DNA of 64,000 nt from Pseudomonas fluvialis (GCF_014207935.1 NZ_JACHLL010000001.1:124001-188000), one strand, 5' to 3'. Shown: positions 1 to 10,913, counted from the first letter of the stretch. Program-made: numbers and translations. Notes: generated by a model not told the origin, from the letters alone.

Positions 1-513
<513 letters not shown>

Positions 514-517
<4 letters not shown>

Positions 518-1458
518 CGCAGCTTCTCCGCCACACGCATCACCGCACTGCGCGAGCGCGGATTGGCTTTTACCTCGGCATCGCTGGCGAAGATCGGCTT
601 GCCCAGCAGCTTGAGGCGCGGCTCGAAGGCCTTGGGAATGATCGGCAGGTGACGCGGCAGATTGTCCGCCTCGCCCTTGGCATGCCTGCGCATGAACTGT
701 TTGACGATGCGATCTTCCAGCGAATGGAAGCTGATCACCACCAGGCGGCCGCCGACTGCCAGGCTCTCCAGAGCCGCATCCAGCCCGCGTTCCAGATCAC
801 CCAGCTCGTTATTGACGTGAATGCGCAAGCCCTGGAAGGCCCGGGTTGCCGGGTTCTTGCCCTTCTCCCACGCCGGATTGGCTTCGGTCAGCACCGCAGC
901 CAGATCGGCGGTGCGCTCGAACGGCTTGAGCGCACGGCGCTCTACGACTGCCCGCGCCATGCGCTTGGCGAAACGCTCCTCGCCATACTCCTTGAAGACG
1001 CGGGCAATCTCTTCGGCATCCGCCGTGGCAATGAACTGCGCGGCACTGACACCGGCATCCGGGTTCATGCGCATGTCCAGCGGGCCGTCATTGAGAAAGC
1101 TGAAACCGCGGGTCGGATCATCCAGCTGCGGCGAGGACACCCCCAGGTCGAGCAACACACCTTGCACCTGACCCGTCAGCTGGCGCGCCGCCAGTTCATC
1201 GCCCATGTCGGCAAAGCTGCGCTGCACAATGACAAAGCGGCCGTCTTCGGCCGCCAGAGCGTTGCCGGTGGCAATTGCCAGAGGGTCCTTGTCGAAACCG
1301 AGCAGCCGCCCTTGCGCGCCGAGCCCCTCGAGAATCAGCCGACTATGCCCGCCGCGACCGAACGTGCCATCGACGTAGCAACCATCGGCGCGCAGCGCCA
1401 ACTGCTCGACGGCCTCGTCGAGCAGCACGGTGATATGGCGGTAGTCGCTGGCAGTCAT
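514..1458 (-). CDS. rsmH: 16S rRNA (cytosine-1402 N4) methyltransferase RsmH
   Basis: SAM-dependent enzyme (MraW) that adds the N4-methyl group to C1402 in the decoding centre of 16S rRNA. RsmI, encoded at 2616-3467, adds the 2'-O-methyl to the same nucleotide, so both enzymes for this base sit within 3 kb. The SAM-binding motif [10 protein letters not shown] is at residues 30-39 and the family block [18 protein letters not shown] lies near residue 110. The product is 314 aa from the ATG at 1458; an in-frame GTG at 1464, overlapping the mraZ stop, is an alternative start. Second gene of the mraZ-led dcw operon. Confidence 0.97.
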
Positions 1459-1460
1459 AG

Positions 1461-1916
1461 TCACAGGATCAGATCACGCAGTTCATCCGGCAGACCGCCA
1501 GGTTGTTTGATGGCCGCCAGATCCGCCTCTGCCAGCGCGTTCCAGGCACTTTCATTCCACAACTGAAACTTGTTCAGCTGGCCGACCAGCATCGCGTGCT
1601 TGTCCAGGCCGGCATGCTCGCGCAGACGCGGTGGCACCAGGAAACGGCCATTGCTGTCCAGTTCCAGATCCACGGCATTGCCGATCAGCACACGTTGCAG
1701 GCGGCGGTTTTCTTCGACGAGGGATGGCAGCTGACGCAATTTGGCTTCGATCAGCTCCCACTCGGTCAGCGGGTAGACACACAGGCAGGGGTCGACGGCA
1801 TCAACCGTCACGATGAGCTGGCCGGCACAACGCGAAAGCAGCTCATCACGATACCGACTCGGCATCGCGAGGCGCCCTTTGGCGTCGAGACTGATGGCGT
1901 TAGCTCCGCGAAACAA
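1461..1916 (-). CDS. mraZ: Transcriptional regulator MraZ
   Basis: AbrB-fold DNA-binding protein that regulates its own dcw operon. The 151-residue protein has the two expected SpoVT/AbrB halves, each with a DxxxR-type motif: DAKGRLAMP at residues 11-19 and DSNGRFLVP at 87-95. The start is a TTG at 1914-1916, preceded by a GGGGAA ribosome binding site about 8 bases upstream; a TTG start suggests modest translation. It is the first gene of the cluster, and a MraZ box array lies directly upstream (1960-1994), as expected for autoregulation. Confidence 0.96.
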   Translation of the reverse strand: MFRGANAISLDAKGRLAMPSRYRDELLSRCAGQLIVTVDAVDPCLCVYPLTEWELIEAKLRQLPSLVEENRRLQRVLIGNAVDLELDSNGRFLVPPRLREHAGLDKHAMLVGQLNKFQLWNESAWNALAEADLAAIKQPGGLPDELRDLIL

Positions 1917-1959
1917 GATTGCGCTTCCCCTTATTAACTAGCTTTCCGTGCTTAAAAAA

Positions 1960-1994
1960 CCACTTCAACCCACTTCATACCACTTTCGCACACT
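1960..1994 (-). promoter_or_regulatory. MraZ operator: AGTGG boxes at 10-base spacing
   Basis: Read on the minus strand, AGTGG occurs three times at exactly 10-base intervals (1960-1964, 1970-1974, 1980-1984) and is followed by a degenerate AGTGT at 1990-1994. MraZ proteins are known to bind short G-rich repeats spaced one helical turn apart upstream of mraZ. The fourth box overlaps the -10 element and the other three cover the start of the transcript, which fits autorepression. Confidence 0.8.
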
Positions 1995-2021
1995 ATAGGA
2001 ACGCAAGCTCCCCACCGTCAA
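1992..2021 (-). promoter_or_regulatory. dcw operon promoter (Pmra), sigma-70 type
   Basis: Minus-strand -35 TTGACG (2016-2021), an 18-base spacer, and -10 TATAGT (1992-1997). It lies 76 bases upstream of the mraZ TTG start. The -10 overlaps the outermost MraZ box. This is the best sigma-70 match in the mraZ to rnpB gap. Confidence 0.75.
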
Positions 2022-2228
2022 GGCGAGCCTTGGGGGAAAAATCCTTACAGAACGTAGATTTAGCGACGATTCGAGGGGGTTTTAGCGGGTTTTTGGCGGG
2101 GGATTTTCAGGCAATATTTCACGCACTCAGAGAGCTGAGCGCCGAACTTAAAGTAACTTCTTAAGAGTAAGAATTTTTAGATATTGCGCAGGCGGGAAAA
2201 CAGCAAAAGCAGATTAAGCAGAAAAAGG

Positions 2229-2579
2229 TGGAGAGTCGGTCTGTAAGCCGGGTTCTGTCGAGGACAGCCATTCCTCTACGACATACATCACTGCATGCCT
2301 TTAGCAACCTACCCGGTTCCAACGCGGGCCGCGCCAATGGAACCCTATTTGGTCTTGCTCCGAGTGGGGTTTGCCTAGCCACGGACTGTTACCAGCCGTG
2401 CGGTGCGCTCTTACCGCACCTTTTCACCCTTACCGGCGCTTGCGCGCTTAGGCGGTTGTTTTCTGTGGCACTTTCCGTAGGCTCGCGCCTCCCAGGCGTT
2501 ACCTGGCACTCTGCCCTATGGAGCCCGGACTTTCCTCCCCCTTCTTGCGAAGGCAGCGACTGTCCAACCGACTCTCCAC
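2229..2579 (-). ncRNA. rnpB: RNase P RNA, bacterial type A
   Basis: Catalytic RNA of RNase P, which removes 5' leaders from tRNA precursors. On the minus strand the roughly 350-nt RNA starts GAGAGTCGGTTGGACAGTCG and ends with the complementary GACCGACTCTCCACC, which forms the P1 helix. The universally conserved GAGGAAAGTCCGGGC segment is present near the 5' end (about 2519-2533) and the partner ACAGAACCCGGCTTACAG near the 3' end. The position beside rsmI matches other Pseudomonas. Exact ends are inferred from helix P1 and the promoter. Confidence 0.97.
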
Positions 2580-2584
2580 CGCCA

Positions 2585-2613
2585 AGGTTACCCATTGCGG
2601 CGCAGCGGAACAA
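2585..2613 (-). promoter_or_regulatory. rnpB promoter
   Basis: Minus-strand -35 TTGTTC (2608-2613), a 17-base spacer and -10 TAACCT (2585-2590), placing the transcription start at about 2578, exactly where the RNase P helix P1 begins. It lies immediately after the rsmI stop codon (2616-2618). Confidence 0.7.
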
Positions 2614-2615
2614 GC

Positions 2616-3467
2616 TTAAGCCTTGCCCTGACGCTCCAGCGCGGCCTGATACAGCAGATTCTTGCGTACCCCGGTGATCTCCGCCGCCAGCGCTGCCGCG
2701 CGCTTGACCGGCATTTCCGCCAGCAGCAGGTCGAGCACGCGCAGGCTCTCGACCGAGATCGCCTCTTCGCCTTCCGGCGCCTGCCAGCCACCCACCAGCA
2801 GCACGCACTCACCGCGCTGCTGATTGCTATCGGCCGCGATGAACTCGCGCAACTCGGCCAACGGCAGGCCCTTGAGGGTCTCGAAGGTCTTGGTCAGCTC
2901 CCGCGCCAGCAGCGCCGGACGCTCGGGACCGAACACCGCCAGCATGTCTTCGACGCTCTCCAGCAGCCGATGAGGCGCCTCATAGAACAGCAGGGTCCGC
3001 GGCTCTTCTCGCAGCGCTTCGAGGCGCTGACGACGGCCCAGCGCCTTGGCTGGCAGGAATCCCTCGAAGATGAAGCGATCCGATGGCAACCCGGCCGCCG
3101 ACAGGGCAGCGATCAGCGCACAGGCTCCCGGCACCGGCACCACGGCAATGCCCGCTGCCCGCGCAGAGCGCACTAGATGAAAGCCGGGATCGGAAATCAG
3201 CGGCGTGCCGGCATCGGAAATCAGCGCCACATCCTCGCCCGCCAGCAGGCGACCGATGAAGCGGCCACCCTGATCACGCTCGTTGTGCTCATGGCAGGCC
3301 GCCAGGGGGGTGCCGATGCCGAAATGCTGCAGCAATCGCTGCGAATGACGCGTGTCCTCGGCAGCGATCAGCGCCACCTCGCGCAGCACGCGCAGGGCAC
3401 GCGCGCTGATGTCATCCAGATTGCCAATCGGCGTGGCCACGACATACAGCGTTCCACAAGTACTCAC
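2616..3467 (-). CDS. rsmI: 16S rRNA (cytidine-1402 2'-O) methyltransferase RsmI
   Basis: SAM-dependent methyltransferase of the tetrapyrrole-methylase fold that 2'-O-methylates C1402 of 16S rRNA. The 283-residue protein has the family N-terminus [13 protein letters not shown] at about residues 8-20, then [19 protein letters not shown] near residue 84 and the PVPGACA block that builds the SAM pocket. It diverges from lpoA, the same arrangement as rsmI/lpoA in enterobacteria. RsmH, its partner on the same base, is encoded 1.1 kb away in the dcw cluster. Confidence 0.97.
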   Translation of the reverse strand: MSTCGTLYVVATPIGNLDDISARALRVLREVALIAAEDTRHSQRLLQHFGIGTPLAACHEHNERDQGGRFIGRLLAGEDVALISDAGTPLISDPGFHLVRSARAAGIAVVPVPGACALIAALSAAGLPSDRFIFEGFLPAKALGRRQRLEALREEPRTLLFYEAPHRLLESVEDMLAVFGPERPALLARELTKTFETLKGLPLAELREFIAADSNQQRGECVLLVGGWQAPEGEEAISVESLRVLDLLLAEMPVKRAAALAAEITGVRKNLLYQAALERQGKA

Positions 3468-3584
3468 AGCCCACCTCGATCGAGCGAAAGGTGCCTAGTG
3501 TATCGCGATTGCCCGCACTCACGTCGCGCCACCGCCGCCCCTTGGGTACAATCGCGACTTTCCCGACGAGCAATGGAATCGCCC

Positions 3585-5389
3585 ATGACCGCCCGCCTGC
3601 GTCCGCTTTCCGCCCTTTTCCTCGCCAGCCTGCTGTGCGCCTGCGCCAGCACGCCGAGCAATCAACTGGGCGAACTGCCGCGCACTCCTACTGCCAGCAT
3701 CGAGCAACTGCTGGAACAGGCCGCTGCAGCCAGCGGCGAAGAAGCCGGCCTGCTGCGCCTGTCGGCCGCGGACCAGGCCTACCGCCAGCAGGACATCGGC
3801 CGCGCCAGCAGCATCCTGCAGCAGGTGCCTATGGACAGCCTCAAGCCGGCCCAGCAGGTGTTCGCCAGCACCCTGGCGGCCGAACTGGCCCTGGCCCGGC
3901 AGAAACCCAAAACCGCCCTCAAGGCCCTCCAACACCCGAGCCTGGAGCAACTCAGTGCCCTGCCGGTCGACCTGCAGATCCGCAGCCAGTTGGCCCGTGC
4001 GCGCGCCCTTGAAGGCAGTGGTCAAATCCTGAATGCCGCCCGCGAGCGCGTATTCATCGCCCCACTGCTCAGTGGCGAAGCCGCTTCGCAGAACCAGGAG
4101 GCCATCTGGAAACTGGTCAGCAGCCTGCCGCTGGAGCAACTGCAACCCACCGGTGACGCCGACCTCAGCGGCTGGCTGGAGCTAGCGCGTCTGACCAAAA
4201 CCAGCGCCACGCCCGACCAACAGTTGAGCGCGATCGAAGCCTGGCGCAGCGCTAATCCCAGCCACCCCGCTGCTCGTGAATTGCCGACCGACCTGCAAAA
4301 GGTGCTGCAGCTGGCCGGCCAGCCCCTGACCCACATCGCCCTGCTGCTGCCGGCTGAAGGCCAGCTCGCACAGGTGAGCCAGGCTCTGCGCGACGGCTTC
4401 ATGGCCGGCCACTTCGCCGCCCAGCAGGCCGGGCAGAACCCACCGAAGATTGACTTCTACGACAGCTCACGCCTCAGCTCTTTGGATGATTTCTACCGCC
4501 AGGCTCAGTCCGCCGGCGTGCAGCTGGTCATCGGCCCACTGGAAAAACCCCTGGTCAAGCAACTGGCCAGCCGCCCGCAGCTGCCCATCACCACCCTTGC
4601 CCTGAACTACGCCGATGCCGGCCAGCAAGGCCCTGCGCAGTTGTTCCAGTTCGGCCTGGCCGCCGAGGACGAAGCGCGCGAAGTAGCCCGCCGCGCCTGG
4701 GATGACGGCATGCGCCGCGCCGTGGCTCTGGTGCCGGAAAGCGAATGGGGCGACCGTGTCCTGGCGGCCTTCCAGCAAAGCTGGCAGGCCAACGGCGGCA
4801 CACTGATCGCCGCTAGCCGCGTCAGCCAGCCCGTGGAGCTGGCGCAGCAGATCGGTGACCTGTTCCAACTGCGCCAGAGCGAGGCTCGCGCCAAGCGTCT
4901 GCAGAACACTCTCGGCGTGCCTGTCAGCGCACAACCCACACGCCGTCAGGATGTCGACTTCATTTTCCTCGCCGCCACCCCGCAGCAGGCCCGCCAGATC
5001 AAACCGACCCTGGCCTTCCAGTACGCCGGCGACGTGCCGGTCTACGCCACGTCGCACCTGTTCAGTGGCAGCAATGGCACCCAGGACAACGACCTTAACG
5101 GCATCCGTTTCTGCGAAACGCCCTGGCTGCTCAACAGCAGCGATGCGCTGCGCCAGCAAGTCAGCAGCCAGTGGCCGCAGGCCGGCGGCAGCCTCGGCCG
5201 CCTGTATGCCATGGGCCTCGATGCCTACCGCCTGGCGCCACGCCTGAGTCAGCTCAAGGCCCTGCCGGATACGCACGTCGAAGGCGCTTCCGGCGCACTC
5301 AGCCTGGCGCCCGATCAGCGCGTGCAGCGCCAGTTGCCCTGGGCCGAGTACCGTGACGGCCAGGTACAACCGCTTCCGGCCAGCGGCAT

Positions 5390-5393
<4 letters not shown>
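3585..5393 (+). CDS. lpoA: Outer membrane lipoprotein LpoA, activator of penicillin-binding proteins
   Basis: Lipoprotein that spans the periplasm from the outer membrane and stimulates the PBP1a-type peptidoglycan synthase. From the ATG at 3585 the product is 602 aa with a lipoprotein signal and the lipobox L-C-A-C at residues 17-20. The N-terminal part is helical and TPR-like; the C-terminal part from about residue 260 has a periplasmic-binding-protein fold (LppC). An in-frame ATG at 3573 would add four residues. First gene of a plus-strand operon with yraN, gmhA/diaA and dolP; its stop overlaps the yraN start. Confidence 0.94.
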
Positions 5394-6904
<1,511 letters not shown>

Positions 6905-6921
6905 CGTGATCTTCAGACATG

Positions 6922-6950
6922 AAAAAGGCGATCTTCCGATCGCCTTTTTT
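6922..6950. terminator. Bidirectional terminator between dolP and sspB
   Basis: Perfect inverted repeat, arms AAAAAGGCGATC and GATCGCCTTTTT around a TTCC loop. The A and T tracts serve both converging genes, dolP (plus) and sspB (minus). Confidence 0.93.
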
Positions 6951-6951
6951 G

Positions 6952-7359
6952 TTACTTGACCACTTTGAGACTGGGCCGGGCAGCTGGTCGCGATGGTTCG
7001 CCACCACCGGACGGACCATCATCCTCGGGCCCTGCATCATCTTCGCCCTCACCATCGACTTCGAAGACCATACCCTGGCCATTTTCCCGGGCATAGATAG
7101 CCATCAGCGCCTGAATAGGAATGTAGAGACTCTGCGGAACCCCGCCAAAACGCCCCTCGAAGCTCACTGCCGCGTTTTCCATCTGCAGGTAACGCACCGC
7201 ATTGGGCGAGACATTGAGCACGATCTGCCCGTCCTTGGCGAAGCCTGCCGGAACCTTGACCCCGGCATACTCGGCATTGACCAGAATATGCGGCGTGCAG
7301 TTGTTGTCCACGATCCACTCGTACAGCGCACGAACCAGATAGGGACGACTGGAATTCAT
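6952..7359 (-). CDS. sspB: ClpXP protease specificity-enhancing factor SspB
   Basis: Adaptor that binds ssrA-tagged peptides and tethers them to ClpX for degradation of stalled-translation products. From the ATG at 7357-7359 the protein is 135 aa: a compact substrate-binding domain (about residues 1-105), an acidic and proline-rich linker, and the C-terminal tail ARPSLKVVK, the conserved ClpX-docking (XB) module. A second ATG at 7360-7362 is directly upstream; an AGGAG at 7368-7372 serves either. Follows sspA in the same direction with a 13-base gap. Confidence 0.96.
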   Translation of the reverse strand: MNSSRPYLVRALYEWIVDNNCTPHILVNAEYAGVKVPAGFAKDGQIVLNVSPNAVRYLQMENAAVSFEGRFGGVPQSLYIPIQALMAIYARENGQGMVFEVDGEGEDDAGPEDDGPSGGGEPSRPAARPSLKVVK

Positions 7360-7372
7360 CATCGACAGCTCC

Positions 7373-7990
7373 TTAGCGCATGTCGCGTTCGACAGCCGAA
7401 AGACTGGCACGAAATGCCTCGCGGGCAAAGCTGCGCTCCATGTAGTCAAGCAGCGGTTTGGCCGGCCGCGGCAGCTCGATCCCCATCAGCGGCAGGCGCC
7501 AAAGGATCGGCAGCAGGCAGCAATCAACCAGGCTCAAATCTTCACTGAGGAAGTAAGGCTTGTCGGCAAACAGCGGCGAAACGCCCGTCAGGCTTTCCCG
7601 CAACTCCTTGCGTGCCACCACCTTGGCCGCTTCCTTGACCTTGGGATCAAGAAGCTGATCCACCAGACTGCACCAGTCGCGCTGAATGCGATGCATCAGC
7701 AGGCGGCTGTTGGCCCGCGCCACCGGATAGACCGGCAACAACGGCGGATGCGGATAGCGCTCTTCCAAGTACTCCATGATCACAGCCGGCTCATACAGGG
7801 CCAGATCGCGATCAGCCAGGGTAGGCAGGCTGCCGTAGGGATTCAGTTCAGCCAGACGCGCCGGACACTGACCCGCCGGAATTTCCTGCAGATCGGCGAC
7901 CAGGCCTTTCTCGGCCAGCACCAGACGCACGCGGTGGCTGTAGTGACTGACAGGATCGGAAAACAGGGTGAGCTTGGTAATAGAGGCCAT
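7373..7990 (-). CDS. sspA: Stringent starvation protein A (GST-fold RNA polymerase-associated factor)
   Basis: SspA binds RNA polymerase holoenzyme and modulates stress and virulence gene transcription. The 205-residue product has a thioredoxin-like N-terminal half ([23 protein letters not shown] near residues 6-28) and an all-helical glutathione-transferase C-terminal half. The family PHP-type motif that contacts polymerase appears here as the segment YPHPPLLP near residue 80. The start at 7990 is preceded by a GGAGG ribosome binding site. Downstream of petABC and upstream of sspB. Confidence 0.95.
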   Translation of the reverse strand: MASITKLTLFSDPVSHYSHRVRLVLAEKGLVADLQEIPAGQCPARLAELNPYGSLPTLADRDLALYEPAVIMEYLEERYPHPPLLPVYPVARANSRLLMHRIQRDWCSLVDQLLDPKVKEAAKVVARKELRESLTGVSPLFADKPYFLSEDLSLVDCCLLPILWRLPLMGIELPRPAKPLLDYMERSFAREAFRASLSAVERDMR

Positions 7991-8032
7991 CAAGCCCTCC
8001 TCGCTACAGCGGTTTACAAACAGCAGAAACGC

Positions 8033-8056
8033 GTGCGCGCCCCGAAGGGCGCGCAC
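8033..8056 (-). terminator. Hairpin between petC and sspA
   Basis: Perfect 10-bp stem, GTGCGCGCCC and GGGCGCGCAC, with a four-base loop, directly after the petC stop. On the minus strand it is followed by GCGTTT rather than a long U-run, so it may only partly terminate and let some petABC transcripts continue into sspAB. Confidence 0.6.
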
Positions 8057-8074
8057 GGTAAAGCAGAGACTGGA

Positions 8075-8857
8075 TCAGTGCACGTCTTTCCAGTATTCGC
8101 GCTTGAGCAGATAGGCGAATACGAAGAAGAAGGCCAGATACAGCAGCACGTAGACACCAATGCGCTGGCTCTCGAGCTTGACCGGGTTGGCCGAGTACTC
8201 GAGGAAAGTCACCAAGTTCTTGATGGTTTCGTCGAATTCGGCTTCCGACTGAGTACCGGTCTTCGGCACAACGGTCAGTTGATCACAGGCTTCGTGAGTG
8301 ATCGGCGCGCCGGTCAGCGGATCGAACTGCTTCTTGCCGTTCTCAACCACTTGCACCTGCTTGCAACCTATCACCTGGCGACCCTGCAGGCCGACCAGCA
8401 CGTTGGGCATACCCACGTTCGGGAAGACCTTGTTGTTCACACCCCAAGGACGCGCCGGATCTTCATAGAAGGTGCGCAGGTAGGTGTAGATCCAATCGGC
8501 ACCACGAACACGAGCAACCAGGGTCAGATCAGGCGGCGGAGCACCAAACCAGACCTTGGCCTGCTCGGGCTGCATACCGATCTTCATGTGCTCGCCGATT
8601 TTGGCGCCAGTGAACACCAGGTTCTCCAGCATGACCTGCTCCGGGATACCCAGATCCTTGGCCACGCGCTCGTAACGCTGGAACTTGGCGCTGTGGCAAC
8701 CCATGCAGTAGTTGGCGAAGGTACGCGCGCCATCCTGCAGGGCAGCCTTGTCGGTCAGGTCGATATCGACGTGATCATTCGGATACTCGAGGGCGGCCTG
8801 AGCCAAAGCAAAGGCTGGCAGTACAGCGAGAATCAGTGCGAGGAATTGCTTTTTCAT
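8075..8857 (-). CDS. petC: Cytochrome c1 of the ubiquinol:cytochrome c reductase (bc1 complex)
   Basis: Haem-c subunit that accepts electrons from the Rieske protein in the bc1 complex. The 260-residue precursor has a Sec signal peptide cleaved near residue 19, the haem-binding CMGCH at residues 51-55, a candidate axial Met in NVGMPNV, and a C-terminal membrane anchor at about residues 230-250 ending in a basic KREYWKDVH tail. It overlaps the petB stop by one base (ATGA). Here c1 is a separate gene, not fused to cytochrome b as in some bacteria. Confidence 0.97.
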   Translation of the reverse strand: MKKQFLALILAVLPAFALAQAALEYPNDHVDIDLTDKAALQDGARTFANYCMGCHSAKFQRYERVAKDLGIPEQVMLENLVFTGAKIGEHMKIGMQPEQAKVWFGAPPPDLTLVARVRGADWIYTYLRTFYEDPARPWGVNNKVFPNVGMPNVLVGLQGRQVIGCKQVQVVENGKKQFDPLTGAPITHEACDQLTVVPKTGTQSEAEFDETIKNLVTFLEYSANPVKLESQRIGVYVLLYLAFFFVFAYLLKREYWKDVH

Positions 8858-10068
8858 CAGCCAGTCACCCTTTCCGGAACCGGTTTAGTCTTCTCCATCC
8901 GGGTGTAGAACGGCATCAGGATGAAGTAGGCGAAGTACAGCGCGGTGCAGATCTGCGACAGCAGGGTACGCTCCGGCGTCGGTGCCAGAACACCCAGCAC
9001 ACCCAGAATCACGAAGGATACGCAGAACACCAGCAGCCAGATCTTGCTCATCCAACCCTTGTAGCGCATGGACTTGACCGGGCTACGGTCCAGCCACGGC
9101 AGGACGAACAGGATGGCGATGGCAGCGCCCATAGCGATTACGCCCAGCAGCTTGTCCGGAACGGCGCGCAGGATCGCGTAGAACGGAGTGAAGTACCAGA
9201 CAGGAGCAATGTGAGCCGGAGTCTTGAACGGGTTGGCCTGTTCAAAGTTCGGCTTCTCCAAGAAGTAACCACCCATCTCCGGGAAGAAGAAGATCACTGC
9301 GCAGAAGACGAACAGGAACACCACCACGCCAACGATGTCTTTCACCGAGTAGTAAGGGTGGAAGGCGATGCCGTCGAGCGGAATACCGTTCTCATCCTTC
9401 TTCTTCTTGATGTCGACGCCGTCCGGGTTGTTCGAACCGACTTCGTGCAGCGCCAGGATGTGCAGCACGACCAGGCCGAGCAGAACGATCGGCAGAGCGA
9501 TCACGTGCAGGGCGAAGAAGCGGTTCAGGGTGATGCCGGAGATCAGGTAGTCACCGCGGATCCACATGGTCAGGTCATCACCGATCACCGGGATGGCACC
9601 GAACAGGGAGATGATTACCTGGGCACCCCAGTAGGACATCTGGCCCCAGGGCAGCAGGTAGCCCATGAAGGCCTCGGCCATCAGGGCGAGGTAGATCAGC
9701 ATGCCGAAGATCCACACCAGCTCACGCGGCTTCTGGTAGGAGCCGTAGAGCAGACCGCGGAACATGTGCAGGTAGACCACCACGAAGAACGCCGACGCAC
9801 CGGTGGAGTGCATGTAGCGGATGATCCAGCCGTACTCCACGTCGCGCATGATGTATTCGACGGAAGCGAAGGCTTCCTCGGCGGACGGGGTGAAGCTCAT
9901 GGTCAGCCAGACACCGGTCAGGATCTGGTTAACCAGAACCAACAGGGCCAGCGAGCCAAAGAAGTAGAAGAAGTTGAAGTTCTTCGGGGCGTAGTACTTG
10001 CTCAGATGGTCTTCCCACATCTTTGTCGCGGGGAAGCGCGCATCAACCCAAGCCATGAACTTTTCCAT
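8857..10068 (-). CDS. petB: Cytochrome b subunit of the bc1 complex
   Basis: Membrane subunit that holds the two b haems and the quinol-oxidising (Qo) and quinone-reducing (Qi) sites. The 403-residue polytopic protein has the usual hydrophobic pattern, the haem-ligand region WIIRYMHSTGASAFF and FMGYLLPWGQMSYWGA in the first half, and the second pair of histidines around FFALHVIALP. The Qo-site tetrapeptide is PVWY, not the mitochondrial PEWY. The protein is longer than the 380-residue mitochondrial form. One-base overlaps with petA and petC indicate a tightly coupled operon. Confidence 0.97.
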   Translation of the reverse strand: MEKFMAWVDARFPATKMWEDHLSKYYAPKNFNFFYFFGSLALLVLVNQILTGVWLTMSFTPSAEEAFASVEYIMRDVEYGWIIRYMHSTGASAFFVVVYLHMFRGLLYGSYQKPRELVWIFGMLIYLALMAEAFMGYLLPWGQMSYWGAQVIISLFGAIPVIGDDLTMWIRGDYLISGITLNRFFALHVIALPIVLLGLVVLHILALHEVGSNNPDGVDIKKKKDENGIPLDGIAFHPYYSVKDIVGVVVFLFVFCAVIFFFPEMGGYFLEKPNFEQANPFKTPAHIAPVWYFTPFYAILRAVPDKLLGVIAMGAAIAILFVLPWLDRSPVKSMRYKGWMSKIWLLVFCVSFVILGVLGVLAPTPERTLLSQICTALYFAYFILMPFYTRMEKTKPVPERVTG

Positions 10069-10661
10069 CAGGCTTTCTCCTGGTCCACGCCGATGATCAG
10101 CACATCATCGGACTCGTAGGTGTGCGGTGGCACCGGCAGGTTCAGCGGAGCCGGCTGAGCCTTGTAGACGCGACCAGCGAGGTCGTACTTGGAGCCATGG
10201 CACGGGCAGAAGTAACCACCCACCCAATCGGCACCCAGGTCGGCAGGCGCCACTTCCGGCCGGAAGGATGGCGAGCAGCCAAGGTGAGTACACAGACCGA
10301 CCAGAACCAGAATCTCCGGCTTGATCGCGCGATTGGTCTTGTCCACGTACTCCGGCTGCACGGAAGCGGCCGACTGCGGATCCGCAACGGTACCTTCCAG
10401 CTTCGCCAGATTGCTCAGAATCTCCTCGGTGCGGCGCACGATGAATACCGGCTGACCACGCCACTCAGCAACAATCTGCTGACCGGCTTCGATCTTGCCA
10501 ATATTCACTTTCACCGGTGCACCGGCCGCTTTGGCCTTCGCACTGGGGAACCATGACCCCACGAACGGGACCGCAGCACCTACCGCTCCCGCAGCACCCA
10601 CCACAGAGGTGGCCGCTACCAGGAAGCGACGCCGGCCTGCATTCACGCCGTCATTGCTCAT
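10068..10661 (-). CDS. petA: Rieske iron-sulfur subunit of the bc1 complex
   Basis: Carries the mobile [2Fe-2S] cluster that takes the first electron from quinol in the bc1 complex. The 197-residue protein has an N-terminal twin-arginine anchor (RRRFLV at residues 10-15 followed by a membrane helix to about residue 35) that is not cleaved in this family. Cluster ligands are visible in CTHLGC (124-129) and CPCHGS (152-157): Cys124, His126, Cys152 and His155, with Cys129 and Cys154 forming the stabilising disulfide. First gene of petABC, transcribed from the promoter at 10741-10769. Confidence 0.98.
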   Translation of the reverse strand: MSNDGVNAGRRRFLVAATSVVGAAGAVGAAVPFVGSWFPSAKAKAAGAPVKVNIGKIEAGQQIVAEWRGQPVFIVRRTEEILSNLAKLEGTVADPQSAASVQPEYVDKTNRAIKPEILVLVGLCTHLGCSPSFRPEVAPADLGADWVGGYFCPCHGSKYDLAGRVYKAQPAPLNLPVPPHTYESDDVLIIGVDQEKA

Positions 10662-10685
10662 TCAGTCGTCTCCCATCAGCTTTGT

Positions 10686-10702
10686 GGCCTGTTGTTCAGG
10701 CC
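10686..10702 (-). promoter_or_regulatory. Hairpin in the petA 5' untranslated region
   Basis: Inverted repeat GGCCTG/CAGGCC with a five-base loop, inside the transcript leader between the petABC promoter and the petA start. It could influence message stability or translation. No U-run follows, so it is not an obvious attenuator. Confidence 0.5.
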
Positions 10703-10740
10703 TCTACTAAGTAAAAATCGGGCCGCACAAAATTTGCCGA

Positions 10741-10769
10741 ATGGTAAAGAAAAGCCCCATTTCTGACAA
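10741..10769 (-). promoter_or_regulatory. petABC promoter
   Basis: Minus-strand -35 TTGTCA (10764-10769), 17-base spacer and -10 TACCAT (10741-10746), giving a leader of roughly 70 bases before petA. It is the only well-spaced sigma-70 match between petA and the rpsI terminator. Confidence 0.68.
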
Positions 10770-10825
10770 GGCAATAAGCCGACACAAATTCGCCAAAAGC
10801 CTTGCAGCACGGGACTTTCCGCTGC

Positions 10826-10840
10826 GCGACAAGTTGTCGC
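10826..10840. promoter_or_regulatory. Inverted repeat GCGAC-N5-GTCGC upstream of petABC; candidate RoxR (RegA/PrrA-family) site
   Basis: Perfect 7-base arms GCGACAA and TTGTCGC around one central base, about 100 bases upstream of the predicted petABC start. The outer half-sites and their spacing match the box reported for RegA/RegR/PrrA-type regulators (GNGRC, then GNCGC five bases later); the two central T residues of that box are not present. RoxR, the Pseudomonas member of that family, is encoded in this window at 57584-58144. Function is inferred. Confidence 0.45.
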
Positions 10841-10857
10841 ACAACCACTACAGACAT

Positions 10858-10892
10858 AAAAAAACGCCCAGCATCCTTGCGGATACTGGGCG
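10858..10892 (-). terminator. Terminator of the rplM-rpsI operon
   Basis: Minus strand: 12-base arms (10865-10876 and 10881-10892, one mismatch) around a GCAA tetraloop, followed by seven U. Placed 21 bases after the rpsI stop. Confidence 0.92.
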
Positions 10893-10913
10893 TCTTTTGT
10901 GTAGCGTAGCGTA

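Larger units (their letters stand above)
1917..2228. other. Intergenic gap between mraZ and rnpB
   Basis: About 310 bases without a gene. The mraZ-proximal 100 bases hold the dcw promoter and MraZ boxes. The rest is AT-richer than the surroundings. It contains two small inverted repeats, GCACTCAG/CTGAGCGC around 2123-2142 and TTCTTA/TAAGAA at 2158-2173. Either could help end the rnpB transcript, but neither has a convincing U-run on the minus strand. No further coding potential was seen. Confidence 0.6.

Noticed and set aside
2158..2173. Small hairpin TTCTTA/TAAGAA as rnpB terminator
   Set aside because: Its T-run follows on the plus strand whereas rnpB is read on the minus strand; on that strand no U-run follows the stem.
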